Shown: positions 53,879 through 63,203 of the stretch, piece after piece
Layout of the letters: each line of letters starts with the position of its first letter
How positions within the stretch are numbered: position 1 is the first letter of the stretch
DNA from: Polaribacter sargassicola
GTDB taxonomy: Bacteria; Bacteroidota; Bacteroidia; Flavobacteriales; Flavobacteriaceae
Reading direction: 5' to 3'
NCBI RefSeq assembly: GCF_021991835.1
Contig: NZ_JAHDAU010000010.1
Span: 53,209 to 117,208 of the forward strand
Length of the DNA: 64,000 bases
Position numbers and translations under genes: made by a program
Notes under the pieces: generated by a model
Database searches by the model: none
The model's input: only the letters and a program-made list of their open reading frames with translations
Told to the model about the DNA's origin: nothing

Positions 53879-55036
53879 GTGAAAAACTATTTTTCTTCAG
53901 ATTTTAAACTAGGCGTTCTTGGTGGCGGACAATTGGGTAGAATGCTTTTAGCAGAAACTCAAAAATTAGACATACATACCTCTATTTTAGACAGTAATAA
54001 AAATGCACCTTGTGCAGAAATTTGTAACACTTTTGTACTTGGTAATTTATTAGATTTTGATGCTGTTTACAATTTTGGTAAAACAGTAGATTTATTAACA
54101 ATAGAAATTGAAAATGTAAACTTAGATGCTTTAGATAAACTAGAAGCAGAAGGTTTACCAATTTATCCTAAGCCAAAAGATTTACGCATTATACAAAGCA
54201 AAGCAAGACAGAAAAACTTTTATGTAGACCATAAAATACCTACTGCAGATTTTTCTCATTACGCTTATCTAGAAGAATTAAAACATTCTGTAGAAAATGA
54301 TATTATAAGTTTCCCTTTTGTTTGGAAAGCTGCTCGTTTTGGTTACGATGGTAATGGTGTAAAAATTGTTAGAAATATTGCCGATTTAGAAAGCTTACCA
54401 AATGTTGAGTGTATTACAGAAAAATTAATTCCGTTTAAAAACGAATTAGCTGTAATTGTTGCTAGAAATGCAGATGGAAAAGTAAAAACATACCCGGTTG
54501 TAGAAATGGAATTTCATCCAGAAGCTAACCAAGTAGAATATGTTATTTGTCCTGCAAGAATCAATTTTAAAGTTGCAGAAAAAGCAAGAGAAGTTGCCTT
54601 GCAAGTAGTTAGTAATTTAGATTTTGTTGGTTTATTAGCTGTAGAGATGTTTCAAACAGTAGATGATAAAATCTTGGTAAATGAAGTTGCACCAAGACCA
54701 CACAACTCTGGTCATTATTCTATAGAAGCAAGTTATACCAATCAATTTGAACAACATTTACGTTCTATTTTAAACCTTCCGTTAGGAAATACCGAAAGTA
54801 AAGTTGCCGGCATTATGGTAAACCTTGTTGGTGAAGAAGGTTTTTCTGGCAATGTTATTTACGAAAATATAGAAGACATTTTAAAAATTGATGGGGTTAC
54901 ACCTCACATTTACGGAAAAAAAGAAACTCGTCCTTTTAGAAAAATGGGACATGTTACTATTGTAAATCCTGATATTGATAAAGCGAGAGAAATAGCACAA
55001 AAAGTAAAAGAAACAATTAGAGTAATTGCAAAATAA
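53879..55036 (+). CDS. purK: 5-(carboxyamino)imidazole ribonucleotide synthase
   Basis: A 385-residue ATP-grasp enzyme of purine synthesis that makes N5-CAIR from AIR, bicarbonate and ATP. It starts with GTG. LGVLGGGQLGRMLLAE near 12-27 begins the N-terminal domain. ATP-grasp features are FVWKAARFGYDGNGVKI near 146-162 and LLAVEMFQTVDDKILVNEVAPRPHNSGHYSIE, in parts, near 255-286. It precedes purE by 44 bp, the usual arrangement. Confidence 0.97.
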   Translation: MKNYFSSDFKLGVLGGGQLGRMLLAETQKLDIHTSILDSNKNAPCAEICNTFVLGNLLDFDAVYNFGKTVDLLTIEIENVNLDALDKLEAEGLPIYPKPKDLRIIQSKARQKNFYVDHKIPTADFSHYAYLEELKHSVENDIISFPFVWKAARFGYDGNGVKIVRNIADLESLPNVECITEKLIPFKNELAVIVARNADGKVKTYPVVEMEFHPEANQVEYVICPARINFKVAEKAREVALQVVSNLDFVGLLAVEMFQTVDDKILVNEVAPRPHNSGHYSIEASYTNQFEQHLRSILNLPLGNTESKVAGIMVNLVGEEGFSGNVIYENIEDILKIDGVTPHIYGKKETRPFRKMGHVTIVNPDIDKAREIAQKVKETIRVIAK

Positions 55037-55046
55037 TTAGGTATTC

Positions 55047-55069
55047 AGCTGAATTTTATTCGGCTTTTA
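55047..55069 (+). terminator. weak hairpin between purK and purE
   Basis: AGCTGAAT and ATTCGGCT pair over eight bases with one G-U, followed by four Ts. It may partly terminate transcription or protect the purK end; most transcripts probably continue into purE. Confidence 0.3.
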
Positions 55070-55080
55070 AAAATAAAACT

Positions 55081-55560
55081 ATGGTAGGAATAATAATGGG
55101 AAGCGATTCTGATCTTCCAATAATGCAAGAAGCAATAGATATTTTAACAAGTTTTGATATTAAAATAGAAGTAGACATTGTTTCTGCTCACAGAACTCCA
55201 GAAAAATTAGTAGATTATTCTAAAAATGCACACAACAGAGGTATACAAGTAATTATTGCGGGTGCTGGTGGTGCTGCACATTTACCAGGAATGGTAGCAA
55301 GTATGAGTCCTTTACCTGTAATTGGTGTTCCTGTAAAAAGCAGAAACTCTATAGATGGTTGGGATTCTGTTTTATCTATCCTACAAATGCCTGGTGGCGT
55401 ACCTGTTGCAACGGTTGCTTTAGATGGCGCAAAAAATGCAGGTATTTTAGCAGCGCAAATAATTGGTGCTTCAGATGAACTTGTTTTAAATAAAATTATC
55501 GCTTATAAAGAAGAATTGAAACTTAAAGTTGAAAAAGCTTCTGCAAGAGTTAGACAATAA
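55081..55560 (+). CDS. purE: N5-carboxyaminoimidazole ribonucleotide mutase
   Basis: A 159-residue class I PurE that rearranges N5-CAIR to CAIR. GIIMGSDSDLPIMQEA near 3-18 is the phosphate-binding start, VDIVSAHRTPEKL near 34-46 holds the catalytic His, and IIAGAGGAAHLPGMVAS near 61-77 plus GVPVATVALDGAKNAGILA complete the site. It is paired with purK as expected for class I enzymes. Confidence 0.97.
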   Translation: MVGIIMGSDSDLPIMQEAIDILTSFDIKIEVDIVSAHRTPEKLVDYSKNAHNRGIQVIIAGAGGAAHLPGMVASMSPLPVIGVPVKSRNSIDGWDSVLSILQMPGGVPVATVALDGAKNAGILAAQIIGASDELVLNKIIAYKEELKLKVEKASARVRQ

Positions 55561-55564
55561 AAAA

Positions 55565-55627
55565 TGTCTCTCCGAGCTCAGTCAAGAAAGAGGTTTATTT
55601 TAGGTCTCGACTGCACTCGACCTGACA
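55565..55627. repeat. REP-like imperfect inverted repeat
   Basis: Arms of about 23 bases (TGTC...CGAG...CAGTC.AGA and its counterpart TCTCGACTGCACTCG...TGACA) match at roughly two thirds of positions around a 17-base loop. It resembles the short palindromes 'TGTCATTCCGAGC...' found scattered in many flavobacterial genomes, which is recalled and not searched. It lies between purE and the M3 peptidase gene. Confidence 0.65.
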
Positions 55628-55652
55628 CAATTAAACAATTACACATTTTTAC

Positions 55653-57668
55653 ATGAATCCACTTTTACAAGATTTTAATACTGCTCCTTTTTCTAAAATT
55701 TCTAATGATGATTACATTCCTGCTATTAAAAAAGGAATAGAAATTGCCAAAGCAGAAATTCAAGAAATTGTTGACAATACAGATACACCAACATTTGAAA
55801 ACACAACGGTTGCTTTAGATTTTACAGGAAGTAAATTAGGTAGAATTACAAGCATTTTTTTCAACTTAAATTCTGCAGAAACAAATGATGAAATTCAGAA
55901 AATTGCACAAGAAGTTTCTCCTTGGTTAAGTGAGTTTAGTAATGATATTACTTTAAATGAAGCTTTGTTTGCAAAAGTAAAAACTGTTTACGACACTAAA
56001 GATTCTTTAAATTTAACTAAAGAACAAGCCATGTTGCTAGACAAACAATACAAAGGTTTTGCGAGAAATGGAGCTAATTTAAAAGAAGAAGACAAAACAA
56101 AACTTAGAGAAATAGATGCACAACTCTCTAAATTATCTTTAAAATTTGGCGAAAATGTTTTGGCAGAAACCAATGCTTTTGAACTGCATTTAACCAATGA
56201 AGAAGATGTTGCTGGTTTACCAGAAAGCGCAAAAGAAGCTGCAAAAGAAATAGCAAAATCTAAAAATAAAGAAGGTTATATTTTTACTTTAGATTACCCT
56301 AGTTATATTCCTTTTTTAACCTACGCAGACAACAGAGAATTACGTAAAAAAATGGCTATTGCTGCTGGTAAAAAAGCTTTTCAGGATAACGAATTTAATA
56401 ATGAGGAAATTGTTTTAGAAATTGTTAATCTTCGTCAAAAAAGAGCCAATTTATTAGGTTACAAAACACATGCTCATTTTGTTTTAGAAGAAAGAATGGC
56501 AGAAACGCCAGAAAAAGTAATCGAATTTTCTAACAATTTATTAAAAAAAGCCAAACCTGCTGCTTTAAAAGAATTTGAAAACTTAGAAAATTTTGCAAAA
56601 AAATTAGACGGAATAGAAAAGCTTCAAAAATGGGATGGTGCTTATTATTCAGAAAAATTAAAAAAAGAATTATTCGATTTAGACCAAGAAGCTTTAAAAC
56701 CTTATTTTAAATTAGAAAACGTAATTGATGGGGTTTTTGAAATTGCAAACAGATTATATGATTTAAAATTTGAAGAAGTTTTTAACATCGATAAATATCA
56801 TGAAGATGTAAAAACCTACAACGTAACCGATACAGAAGGTAACTTTATTGCTGTTTTTTATGCAGATTTTCATCCTAGAAAAGGAAAAAGAAATGGTGCT
56901 TGGATGACATCATACAAATCGCAACAAATAAAAGACGGCATTAACGAAAGACCACACGTTTCTATTGTTTGTAATTTTACAAAACCTACGGCTACAAAAC
57001 CTTCTTTATTAACTTTTAATGAAGTTACGACCTTGTTTCATGAGTTTGGACATGCCTTACACGGAATGTTAGCAAACACAACTTACAATAGTTTATCTGG
57101 TACTTCGGTTTCTTGGGATTTTGTAGAATTACCAAGTCAGGTTTTAGAAAACTGGTGTTTCGAAAAAGAAGCTTTAGAGTTGTTTGCCAAACATTATGAA
57201 ACTGGAGAAGTTATACCAATGAAATATGTAGAAAAAATTAAAGAATCGGCTAGTTTTCATGAAGGAATGCAAACTTTACGTCAGTTAAGTTTTGGTCTTT
57301 TAGATATGAAATGGCATAGCGAAGATCCATCTAAAATTACATCAATAAAAGAATTTGAAAACGATGCTTTTGCAGAAACAAAATTATATCCTGATGTTGC
57401 AGAAAATGCTATGAGTACTGCTTTTTCTCATATTTTTCAAGGAGGATATTCTGCTGGATATTATTCTTACAAATGGGCAGAAGTTTTAGATGCAGATGCT
57501 TTTGAGTATTTCTTAGAAGAAGGTATTTTTAACAAAGAAGTTGCTACAAAATTTAAAGAGAATGTATTGTCTAAAGGAGGAACAGAAAAACCAATGGAAT
57601 TGTACAAACGTTTTAGAGGCAAAGAACCAAAACCAGACGCTTTGCTAAAAAGAGCAGGTTTACTTTAG
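55653..57668 (+). CDS. M3 family metallopeptidase (oligopeptidase A/Dcp-like)
   Basis: A 671-residue zinc peptidase. The zinc motif LFHEFGHALHGML is near 455-467, with the third ligand Glu in the SWDFVELPSQVLENW block near 487-501. No signal peptide is visible, so it is cytoplasmic and probably clears short peptides. The C-terminal SAGYYSYKWAEVLDADAFE and RFRGKEPKPDALLKRAGL are typical. Dcp and oligopeptidase A types are hard to tell apart by eye. Confidence 0.95.
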   Translation: MNPLLQDFNTAPFSKISNDDYIPAIKKGIEIAKAEIQEIVDNTDTPTFENTTVALDFTGSKLGRITSIFFNLNSAETNDEIQKIAQEVSPWLSEFSNDITLNEALFAKVKTVYDTKDSLNLTKEQAMLLDKQYKGFARNGANLKEEDKTKLREIDAQLSKLSLKFGENVLAETNAFELHLTNEEDVAGLPESAKEAAKEIAKSKNKEGYIFTLDYPSYIPFLTYADNRELRKKMAIAAGKKAFQDNEFNNEEIVLEIVNLRQKRANLLGYKTHAHFVLEERMAETPEKVIEFSNNLLKKAKPAALKEFENLENFAKKLDGIEKLQKWDGAYYSEKLKKELFDLDQEALKPYFKLENVIDGVFEIANRLYDLKFEEVFNIDKYHEDVKTYNVTDTEGNFIAVFYADFHPRKGKRNGAWMTSYKSQQIKDGINERPHVSIVCNFTKPTATKPSLLTFNEVTTLFHEFGHALHGMLANTTYNSLSGTSVSWDFVELPSQVLENWCFEKEALELFAKHYETGEVIPMKYVEKIKESASFHEGMQTLRQLSFGLLDMKWHSEDPSKITSIKEFENDAFAETKLYPDVAENAMSTAFSHIFQGGYSAGYYSYKWAEVLDADAFEYFLEEGIFNKEVATKFKENVLSKGGTEKPMELYKRFRGKEPKPDALLKRAGLL

Positions 57669-57729
57669 AGTTAACACTAATTAACAGAAATTATATTTAA
57701 ATCGGTTTTTCAATGATTATTTTTATCAC

Positions 57730-58956
57730 ATGAAAAACCGATTTTTACTTTTAGTTCTTTTTATTTCATATTCTATTTTCTCTCAAAAAACGATAGAAGG
57801 AACTGTTTATGAAAACAATACGCCTATAGAAAATGTTGCCATTTATTTAAACAACACAATGCTTGGTACAACTACAAATGCTAATGGTAAATTTTCTTTA
57901 TCTGTAGAAGAAGGTAAATATGAGTTAATTGTTTCTTATTTAGGGTTTAAAAAAATTAATTATTCTTTAAACACCTCATCTTACTTACAGCCTTTAATCT
58001 TTAAGTTACAAGAAGATGAAAATATTTTAGATGAAATTATTATTAAAAAAACGGTTTACAATGATGAATGGAAATACAATTTAGCTGCTTTTAAAAGAGA
58101 TTTTATAGGTATTACAGAATTGGCAAAAGATTGCGAGCTTTTAAACCCTGAAGTTTTGCATTTTAATTACAATGCCAAAGAAAATATTTTAACAGCTTTA
58201 GCAAGAAAACCACTGCGATTAAAACACAAAGGCTTAGGGTATTTAATTACTTATGAGCTAGAAAATTTTGAACGCAACAAAAATTATGTCAGTTATTTAG
58301 GTTATTCTAGATACGAACAATTGAAAGGAGGAAAAAGAAAACAAAAACATTGGAACGAGAATAGAGAAAAAGCTTACAATGGCTCTACAATTCACTTTTT
58401 TAAATCATTATTAAACAACACATTTACAGAAGAAGGTTTTATTGTAAACCAGTTTAAAAGAGTTCTAAATCCAGAAAGACCTTCTGACTCTGAAATTAAA
58501 AAAGCAAGAGAAATTATAAAACTCAGTCGTGGTTTAAATATCAATTTCAGTAAAGAAATAGATGAACCCAAAAATGCTATTGATTCTGCTTTGGTAACTA
58601 TAAAAAAATCGCGATTAGAAAAATTTAACGATTATTTGTACAAATCTAAATTATCTCAAAAAGATATCATCACTATAAAAAATAGAATAGCTTATCTTAC
58701 ATTTGATGATAATTTAAGCATTGTTTACACAAAAGAAAAAGAAGAAATGGGTTATTTAACTAGAAATGCATTTCAAAAACTGAGAGAACCTTTGCCACAA
58801 ACTTCAAATTTAATTCCATTAAAAGAAGGAATTATTGTTGATAAAAATGGTTTATTAATATATCCTCTAGATGTTTTGTTTGAAAATTATTGGTCTTACT
58901 ACGAAAAAATTGCGACATATTTACCTTTAGACTACAAACCTAATACAGACAATTAA
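57730..58956 (+). CDS. exported protein with carboxypeptidase-regulatory-like domain
   Basis: A 408-residue protein with a signal peptide (1-18, ending SIFSQ). Residues about 20-95 form the beta-sandwich carboxypeptidase D regulatory-like domain usually found at the front of TonB-dependent receptors (IEGTVYENNTPIENVAIYL, GTTTNANGKFSL, YELIVSYLGFKK). No receptor barrel follows. Instead there is a 300-residue region of unknown type with many basic residues. This domain plan is common in Bacteroidota; its role is unknown. Confidence 0.9.
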   Translation: MKNRFLLLVLFISYSIFSQKTIEGTVYENNTPIENVAIYLNNTMLGTTTNANGKFSLSVEEGKYELIVSYLGFKKINYSLNTSSYLQPLIFKLQEDENILDEIIIKKTVYNDEWKYNLAAFKRDFIGITELAKDCELLNPEVLHFNYNAKENILTALARKPLRLKHKGLGYLITYELENFERNKNYVSYLGYSRYEQLKGGKRKQKHWNENREKAYNGSTIHFFKSLLNNTFTEEGFIVNQFKRVLNPERPSDSEIKKAREIIKLSRGLNINFSKEIDEPKNAIDSALVTIKKSRLEKFNDYLYKSKLSQKDIITIKNRIAYLTFDDNLSIVYTKEKEEMGYLTRNAFQKLREPLPQTSNLIPLKEGIIVDKNGLLIYPLDVLFENYWSYYEKIATYLPLDYKPNTDN

Positions 58957-59099
58957 CTAAAAATATTTTATTTTTAAAAAGTTGATTTACAAGAACAAAT
59001 ATTAACCTTTTATTGTTTTTTTAGTAAAATATTAACAAAAAAACAAACTTCAAAAATTATAAAGTATTTAGATTAGCGGACTATACGTTTTGTTTTTTT

Positions 59100-59438
59100 A
59101 TGATAAAAAAGAAGTCTATAGTAAAAAGTATTTTAGTAGTGTTTTTCGCATTGCTTGTACTGCTTCCTACTATCATAAAAGTAGCACATCATCACAAAAA
59201 TCATAAACCTTATTCATCGCATTTAGACAACAATGTACACATAGATAAAAATGTTGTAGATTTTTGTGAAATTTGCTCCATTTCAACTACACCTTTTAAT
59301 CATTTATTTTTTCAAACAAGTGATTTTTGTACCGCTACAATTAACAAAGAAAAAATAGTTAAAGAATATTCTTTTATTATTTCTTTTTTTGTTTTTAGCA
59401 GTAAACAATTAAGAGCTCCGCCTTTATATCTTTCTTAA
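59100..59438 (+). CDS. small exported His/Cys-motif protein
   Basis: A 112-residue protein with one N-terminal signal or anchor (about 8-26, ILVVFFALLVLLPTIIK). It is followed by a His-rich stretch AHHHKNHKPYSSH (near 29-41), then FCEICSISTTPF with a CxxC (near 55-66), and ends with QLRAPPLYLS. His plus CxxC suggest metal binding in the periplasm. Similar small proteins precede metal-related TonB receptors in Bacteroidota (from memory), but no receptor is next to it. Function unknown. Confidence 0.75.
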   Translation: MIKKKSIVKSILVVFFALLVLLPTIIKVAHHHKNHKPYSSHLDNNVHIDKNVVDFCEICSISTTPFNHLFFQTSDFCTATINKEKIVKEYSFIISFFVFSSKQLRAPPLYLS

Positions 59439-59441
59439 AAT

Positions 59442-59459
59442 ACAGTAATTAATTACTGT
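59442..59459. repeat. 18-bp perfect palindrome
   Basis: ACAGTAATT followed by its exact complement, three bases after the stop of the His/Cys protein and 120 bp upstream of the ABC operon. It has no T tail, so it may be an operator rather than a terminator. Confidence 0.4.
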
Positions 59460-59578
59460 TCATTATTTCATTAAACTAAACCTTTTAATATCATCAAATA
59501 CAAAGAGTTATAAAAACTCATTTTATTTATAATGATATTAGAAGAGTACATTCCTATAATTTTAAAATATTCTAACAA

Positions 59579-60289
59579 ATGATAAAAACAACTAACTTAA
59601 CCAAAAAATATGGCGATTTTATTGCGCTAAAAAATTTAAATTTAGAAATAAAACAAGGTGAAATTTTCTGTCTTCTTGGAGCAAACGGAGCCGGAAAATC
59701 TACTACAATAAACTTACTTTTAAACTTTATTGCACCAACTTCTGGACAAGCATTTATAAACGATACAGATGTGGTAAAAAATGCTAAAAAAACAAAGTCT
59801 TTTTTAACATACATACCAGAAAATTTGATGCTCTATCCTACGCTTTCTGCTGTAGAAAACTTAGATTATTTTTTAGGTATTGGTGGCGGTAAATTTTACA
59901 AACCAGAACTAGAAGCTTTTTTAGAAGAGGCAGGTTTACAGAAAGAAGCTCATCATAAAAGAATTCAATTTTTCTCTAAAGGTATGCGTCAAAAAGTAGG
60001 AATTGCTTTGGCTATTGCAAAAGATGCAAAAGTGCTATTATTAGATGAACCAACTTCTGGTTTAGACCCAAAATCTAGTAATGAATTTGGTGAATTATTA
60101 AAAAAAATGCGTAAAAATAATGTTGCCATATTAATGGCTACTCATGATATTTTTAGAGCTAAAGAAATTGGTACACACATAGGTATTATGAAACAAGGTG
60201 AACTAAAACACAGTTTTGCTACTGATCAAATATCTTTACAAGATTTAGAAAAATTGTATTTAGAAACTATGAATTTAAACGAAGTATAA
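59579..60289 (+). CDS. ABC transporter ATP-binding protein
   Basis: A 236-residue ATPase with all motifs intact: Walker A GANGAGKST near 37-45, Q-loop YIPENLMLY near 79-87, the signature FFSKGMRQKVGIAL near 127-140, Walker B LLLDEPTSGLDP near 149-160 and the H-loop in MATHDIF. It is of the DrrA/NatA-like exporter type that pairs with DUF3526/ABC-2 permeases, two of which follow directly (2 bp and then 1 bp apart). The substrate is unknown. Confidence 0.95.
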   Translation: MIKTTNLTKKYGDFIALKNLNLEIKQGEIFCLLGANGAGKSTTINLLLNFIAPTSGQAFINDTDVVKNAKKTKSFLTYIPENLMLYPTLSAVENLDYFLGIGGGKFYKPELEAFLEEAGLQKEAHHKRIQFFSKGMRQKVGIALAIAKDAKVLLLDEPTSGLDPKSSNEFGELLKKMRKNNVAILMATHDIFRAKEIGTHIGIMKQGELKHSFATDQISLQDLEKLYLETMNLNEV

Positions 60290-60291
60290 TT

Positions 60292-61695
60292 ATGATTTTT
60301 CAAATAATAAAAAAAGAAGTACAAGAAATTTTACGAGATGGTCGTTTTAAAATTTCTTTTTTTATTGTACTTTTTCTTCTTGTTGCTTCTGTTTTTATCA
60401 CCTCTAAACAATATAGCAGCATTAATGAACAATACGATAGTGCAGAAAAAAATGAACGCACAGTTTGGGAGTCTCAAGGAGCAAAAAACCCGCATTCTGC
60501 AGCACATTTTGGTAATTATGTTTTTAAACCTAAATTGCCTTTATCTCTTTTAGACCAAGGAGTAGATAAATATACCGGAATTTCTATTTTTTTAGAAGCG
60601 CATAACAGAAACCAAGCACAATACAGCACAGCTACAGACCAAACAGCATTGTCTCGTTTTGGAGAATTAACTCCAGACTTTATTTTGTTTTTTATCATTC
60701 CGTTAATTATCATCTTGGTTGGTTATAATTCTTTTACCAAAGAGATAGAAGGAAGAACTTTTTACATCATAAAAAGTCAAGGTGTTGATGGTTGGAAACT
60801 AGTCATCGGAAAATGGATTGCAGCTTTAATACCAACTTTAATTATAACCACTTTATTATTTTTAATTGCAGGTATAATTCTTTCTAACATTAAAGGTTTT
60901 GGTGTTTTTAGTTGGAGTTCTTTTGGTATTTTATATCTTATATATTTAATTTACTATTTCATTTTTACCAATGTAATTTTATTGATTTCATCAATCTCTA
61001 AAAAATCTGGAATTGCATTAGTTTCTAGCTTAACATTTTGGGTTTTAGCTTGTTTTATTGCTCCTAAAATAGCTAGTAATATTGCAGATTCTAAATATCC
61101 ATATCCAACGCAACAAGAATTTTCCGAAAATATTGCTAAAGAAAAAAGTGAAGGTTTAGATGGACATAATCCTTGGAATCAAAAATCTAAAGAACTAGAA
61201 GAAAAAGTTTTAAAAGAACATAATGTAAACTCTGTTAACGACTTACCTTTTAATTATAGTGCATATAGAATGCAAAAAAGTGAAGAATATCAAGCAGAAA
61301 TCTATGCAAAACATTATAAAAAGCTAAAGAATCAGTTTAAAAAACAGTCTAGTATTTATAAAACATTGGCTGTGATTTCTCCGTTTTTACCTGCGCGTTT
61401 TTTGTCAATGTCTATTGCAAACACAGACTATCAATCTCATATTAATTTTTCTGATGCTGCAGAAGATTATAGAATTAAAACGCAAGCTTTCCTTAATGGT
61501 AATACAGAAAAAAACTCTAAAATAGGAGAACGCTATGTAGCTTCTGCAGACACTTGGAAAGACCTACCGAGATTTGAATATACACCTGCATCTTTATCAG
61601 AAAAACTAAATGAAAATACCTCTAATTTTGTAATACTTTTTCTATGGTTTTCTGTAACTGGTGGCTTATTATTTTTAACTAACAAAAACTACTAA
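60292..61695 (+). CDS. ABC-2 type permease, DUF3526 family (first)
   Basis: A 467-residue permease. A first membrane helix (about 17-36) is followed by a periplasmic segment of about 90 residues with AKNPHSAAHFGNYVFKP near 64-80. Five more helices lie at about 127-460 (for example FILFFIIPLIIILVGY and ALIPTLIITTLLFLIAGIIL). A second large periplasmic loop occupies about 265-430. FTKEIEGRTFYIIKSQGVDG is the conserved cytoplasmic coupling region. It pairs with the ATPase upstream and the homologous permease downstream. Confidence 0.92.
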   Translation: MIFQIIKKEVQEILRDGRFKISFFIVLFLLVASVFITSKQYSSINEQYDSAEKNERTVWESQGAKNPHSAAHFGNYVFKPKLPLSLLDQGVDKYTGISIFLEAHNRNQAQYSTATDQTALSRFGELTPDFILFFIIPLIIILVGYNSFTKEIEGRTFYIIKSQGVDGWKLVIGKWIAALIPTLIITTLLFLIAGIILSNIKGFGVFSWSSFGILYLIYLIYYFIFTNVILLISSISKKSGIALVSSLTFWVLACFIAPKIASNIADSKYPYPTQQEFSENIAKEKSEGLDGHNPWNQKSKELEEKVLKEHNVNSVNDLPFNYSAYRMQKSEEYQAEIYAKHYKKLKNQFKKQSSIYKTLAVISPFLPARFLSMSIANTDYQSHINFSDAAEDYRIKTQAFLNGNTEKNSKIGERYVASADTWKDLPRFEYTPASLSEKLNENTSNFVILFLWFSVTGGLLFLTNKNY

Positions 61696-61696
61696 T

Positions 61697-63127
61697 ATGT
61701 TTCTATATAATTTTAAATACGAATTAAAATCGTTACTACGTAGTAAGTGGCTTTTTTTACTGTCTACAATCTTGCTGATTGTAATGCTTTTTGCAGGTTA
61801 TAACGGAAAACAAAAAGTAAATAAACGAATAGAGGATTTTAGTAAAATTACTGCTCAAACAGAAGAAAGAGATGCTGTTATGTTGCATGTATTAGATTCT
61901 TTAGAGAAAGGTTTAGAGGTAAATATGAGTAACAATCTTTTACCTAACAACCCAATGAATGTAGGTTATAGATATCCAAAAGTGGCGGCATTACAACCAA
62001 AACCTTTAACCTTTATTTCTGTAGGACAAAGTGATTTATTTACACATACTGTTCAGCCAAAAATATACGGAGATAATTTTTCTTATAACTATTCCGAGCT
62101 ATCTAGTCCTGTTCAATTATTATTTGGAAGTTTTGATATTGCCTTTGTAATCATTTACATTTTACCACTTATAATTATTGCTTTTAGCTACAATATTCTT
62201 TCTAAAGAAAAAGAATACGGTTCTATAAAATTATTAGCATCTCAACCAATTTCTATTTATTCTTGGCTGCTACAAAAAGTTACATTTCGTTTCTTTTGGC
62301 TTACGCTTATAACTTCTGTTGTTTTACTGATAACTTTTATTATTAATGGTTTTGATTTTGGTGATAATATGGGTGCTTTTTTATCACTAATAATGATAAC
62401 AACAGCATATATATTATTTTGGTTTGCAATTGTTTTAGCGATTAATATTTTTATTGGAAATTCTGCAAAAAATGCCGTAAGTTTATTAGGTATTTGGGTG
62501 TTTGTTATTTTGATTATACCAGCAACAGTAAGTCAATTAGCCAACTTAGCGTATCCAATACCTTCTAGAACAAAAATGTTGGCAGAAGTAAGAAATGTAA
62601 AAAAAGAAATTGCTGAAAAGCAAGATAAAATTTTAGACAATTATTTGAGAGATCACCCAGAATATGCATCTACAGGAAAGGAAATAAATTATTCTTTTTG
62701 GCATAGATATATTGCCTCTCAAAATTTAGCTGAAGCGGAATTAAAACCACTTTTAGCTTCGTATACAGAGCAGATTGAAAACCAACAAAGTTGGATTGAA
62801 AACTGGCAATACATATCGCCAGCAGTAATTGTACAGCAAAGTTTTAACAATTTAGCGGGTACTTCTTCTGCACATTATCAAGAATACAAAAAACAAGTTG
62901 TTGCATTTTCTGTAAAATGGAAAGATTTTTTCACTCCGTTATTATATAAGAGTCAACCTTTTAGAAAAAAAATGTACAAAAATTTACCAATGTTTGAATA
63001 TCAACAACCAAAAATAGCTTCTATGACATTTAATGCTTTTATAATACTATTCTTTTCAGCATTAATATTGACATTTAGTTGGTTATTTTTTAATAAAAAA
63101 AGTGAGAAAGGAACTTTGATAAATTAA
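61697..63127 (+). CDS. ABC-2 type permease, DUF3526 family (second)
   Basis: A 476-residue paralogue of the preceding permease with the same plan: first helix about 16-32, a periplasmic segment with VGYRYPKVAALQPKPLTFISVG near 94-115 in parts, then five helices, the coupling region LSKEKEYGSIKLLASQP near 166-182 and a last helix near 447-466. The two permeases probably form a heterodimer. It ends with a hairpin terminator, closing a three-gene operon. Confidence 0.92.
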   Translation: MFLYNFKYELKSLLRSKWLFLLSTILLIVMLFAGYNGKQKVNKRIEDFSKITAQTEERDAVMLHVLDSLEKGLEVNMSNNLLPNNPMNVGYRYPKVAALQPKPLTFISVGQSDLFTHTVQPKIYGDNFSYNYSELSSPVQLLFGSFDIAFVIIYILPLIIIAFSYNILSKEKEYGSIKLLASQPISIYSWLLQKVTFRFFWLTLITSVVLLITFIINGFDFGDNMGAFLSLIMITTAYILFWFAIVLAINIFIGNSAKNAVSLLGIWVFVILIIPATVSQLANLAYPIPSRTKMLAEVRNVKKEIAEKQDKILDNYLRDHPEYASTGKEINYSFWHRYIASQNLAEAELKPLLASYTEQIENQQSWIENWQYISPAVIVQQSFNNLAGTSSAHYQEYKKQVVAFSVKWKDFFTPLLYKSQPFRKKMYKNLPMFEYQQPKIASMTFNAFIILFFSALILTFSWLFFNKKSEKGTLIN

Positions 63128-63130
63128 AAC

Positions 63131-63171
63131 AAAAAAGAATACCTATCTTTTTAACGGATAGGTATTTTTTC
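63131..63171. terminator. terminator after the ABC operon
   Basis: 10-bp arms (AATACCTATC and its complement) with a nine-base loop. Six Ts follow on the plus strand and an A-rich flank serves the minus-strand gene. Confidence 0.85.
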
Positions 63172-63203
63172 TTTATCAAACAGTAAAAAACATCATTTCT
63201 ACT

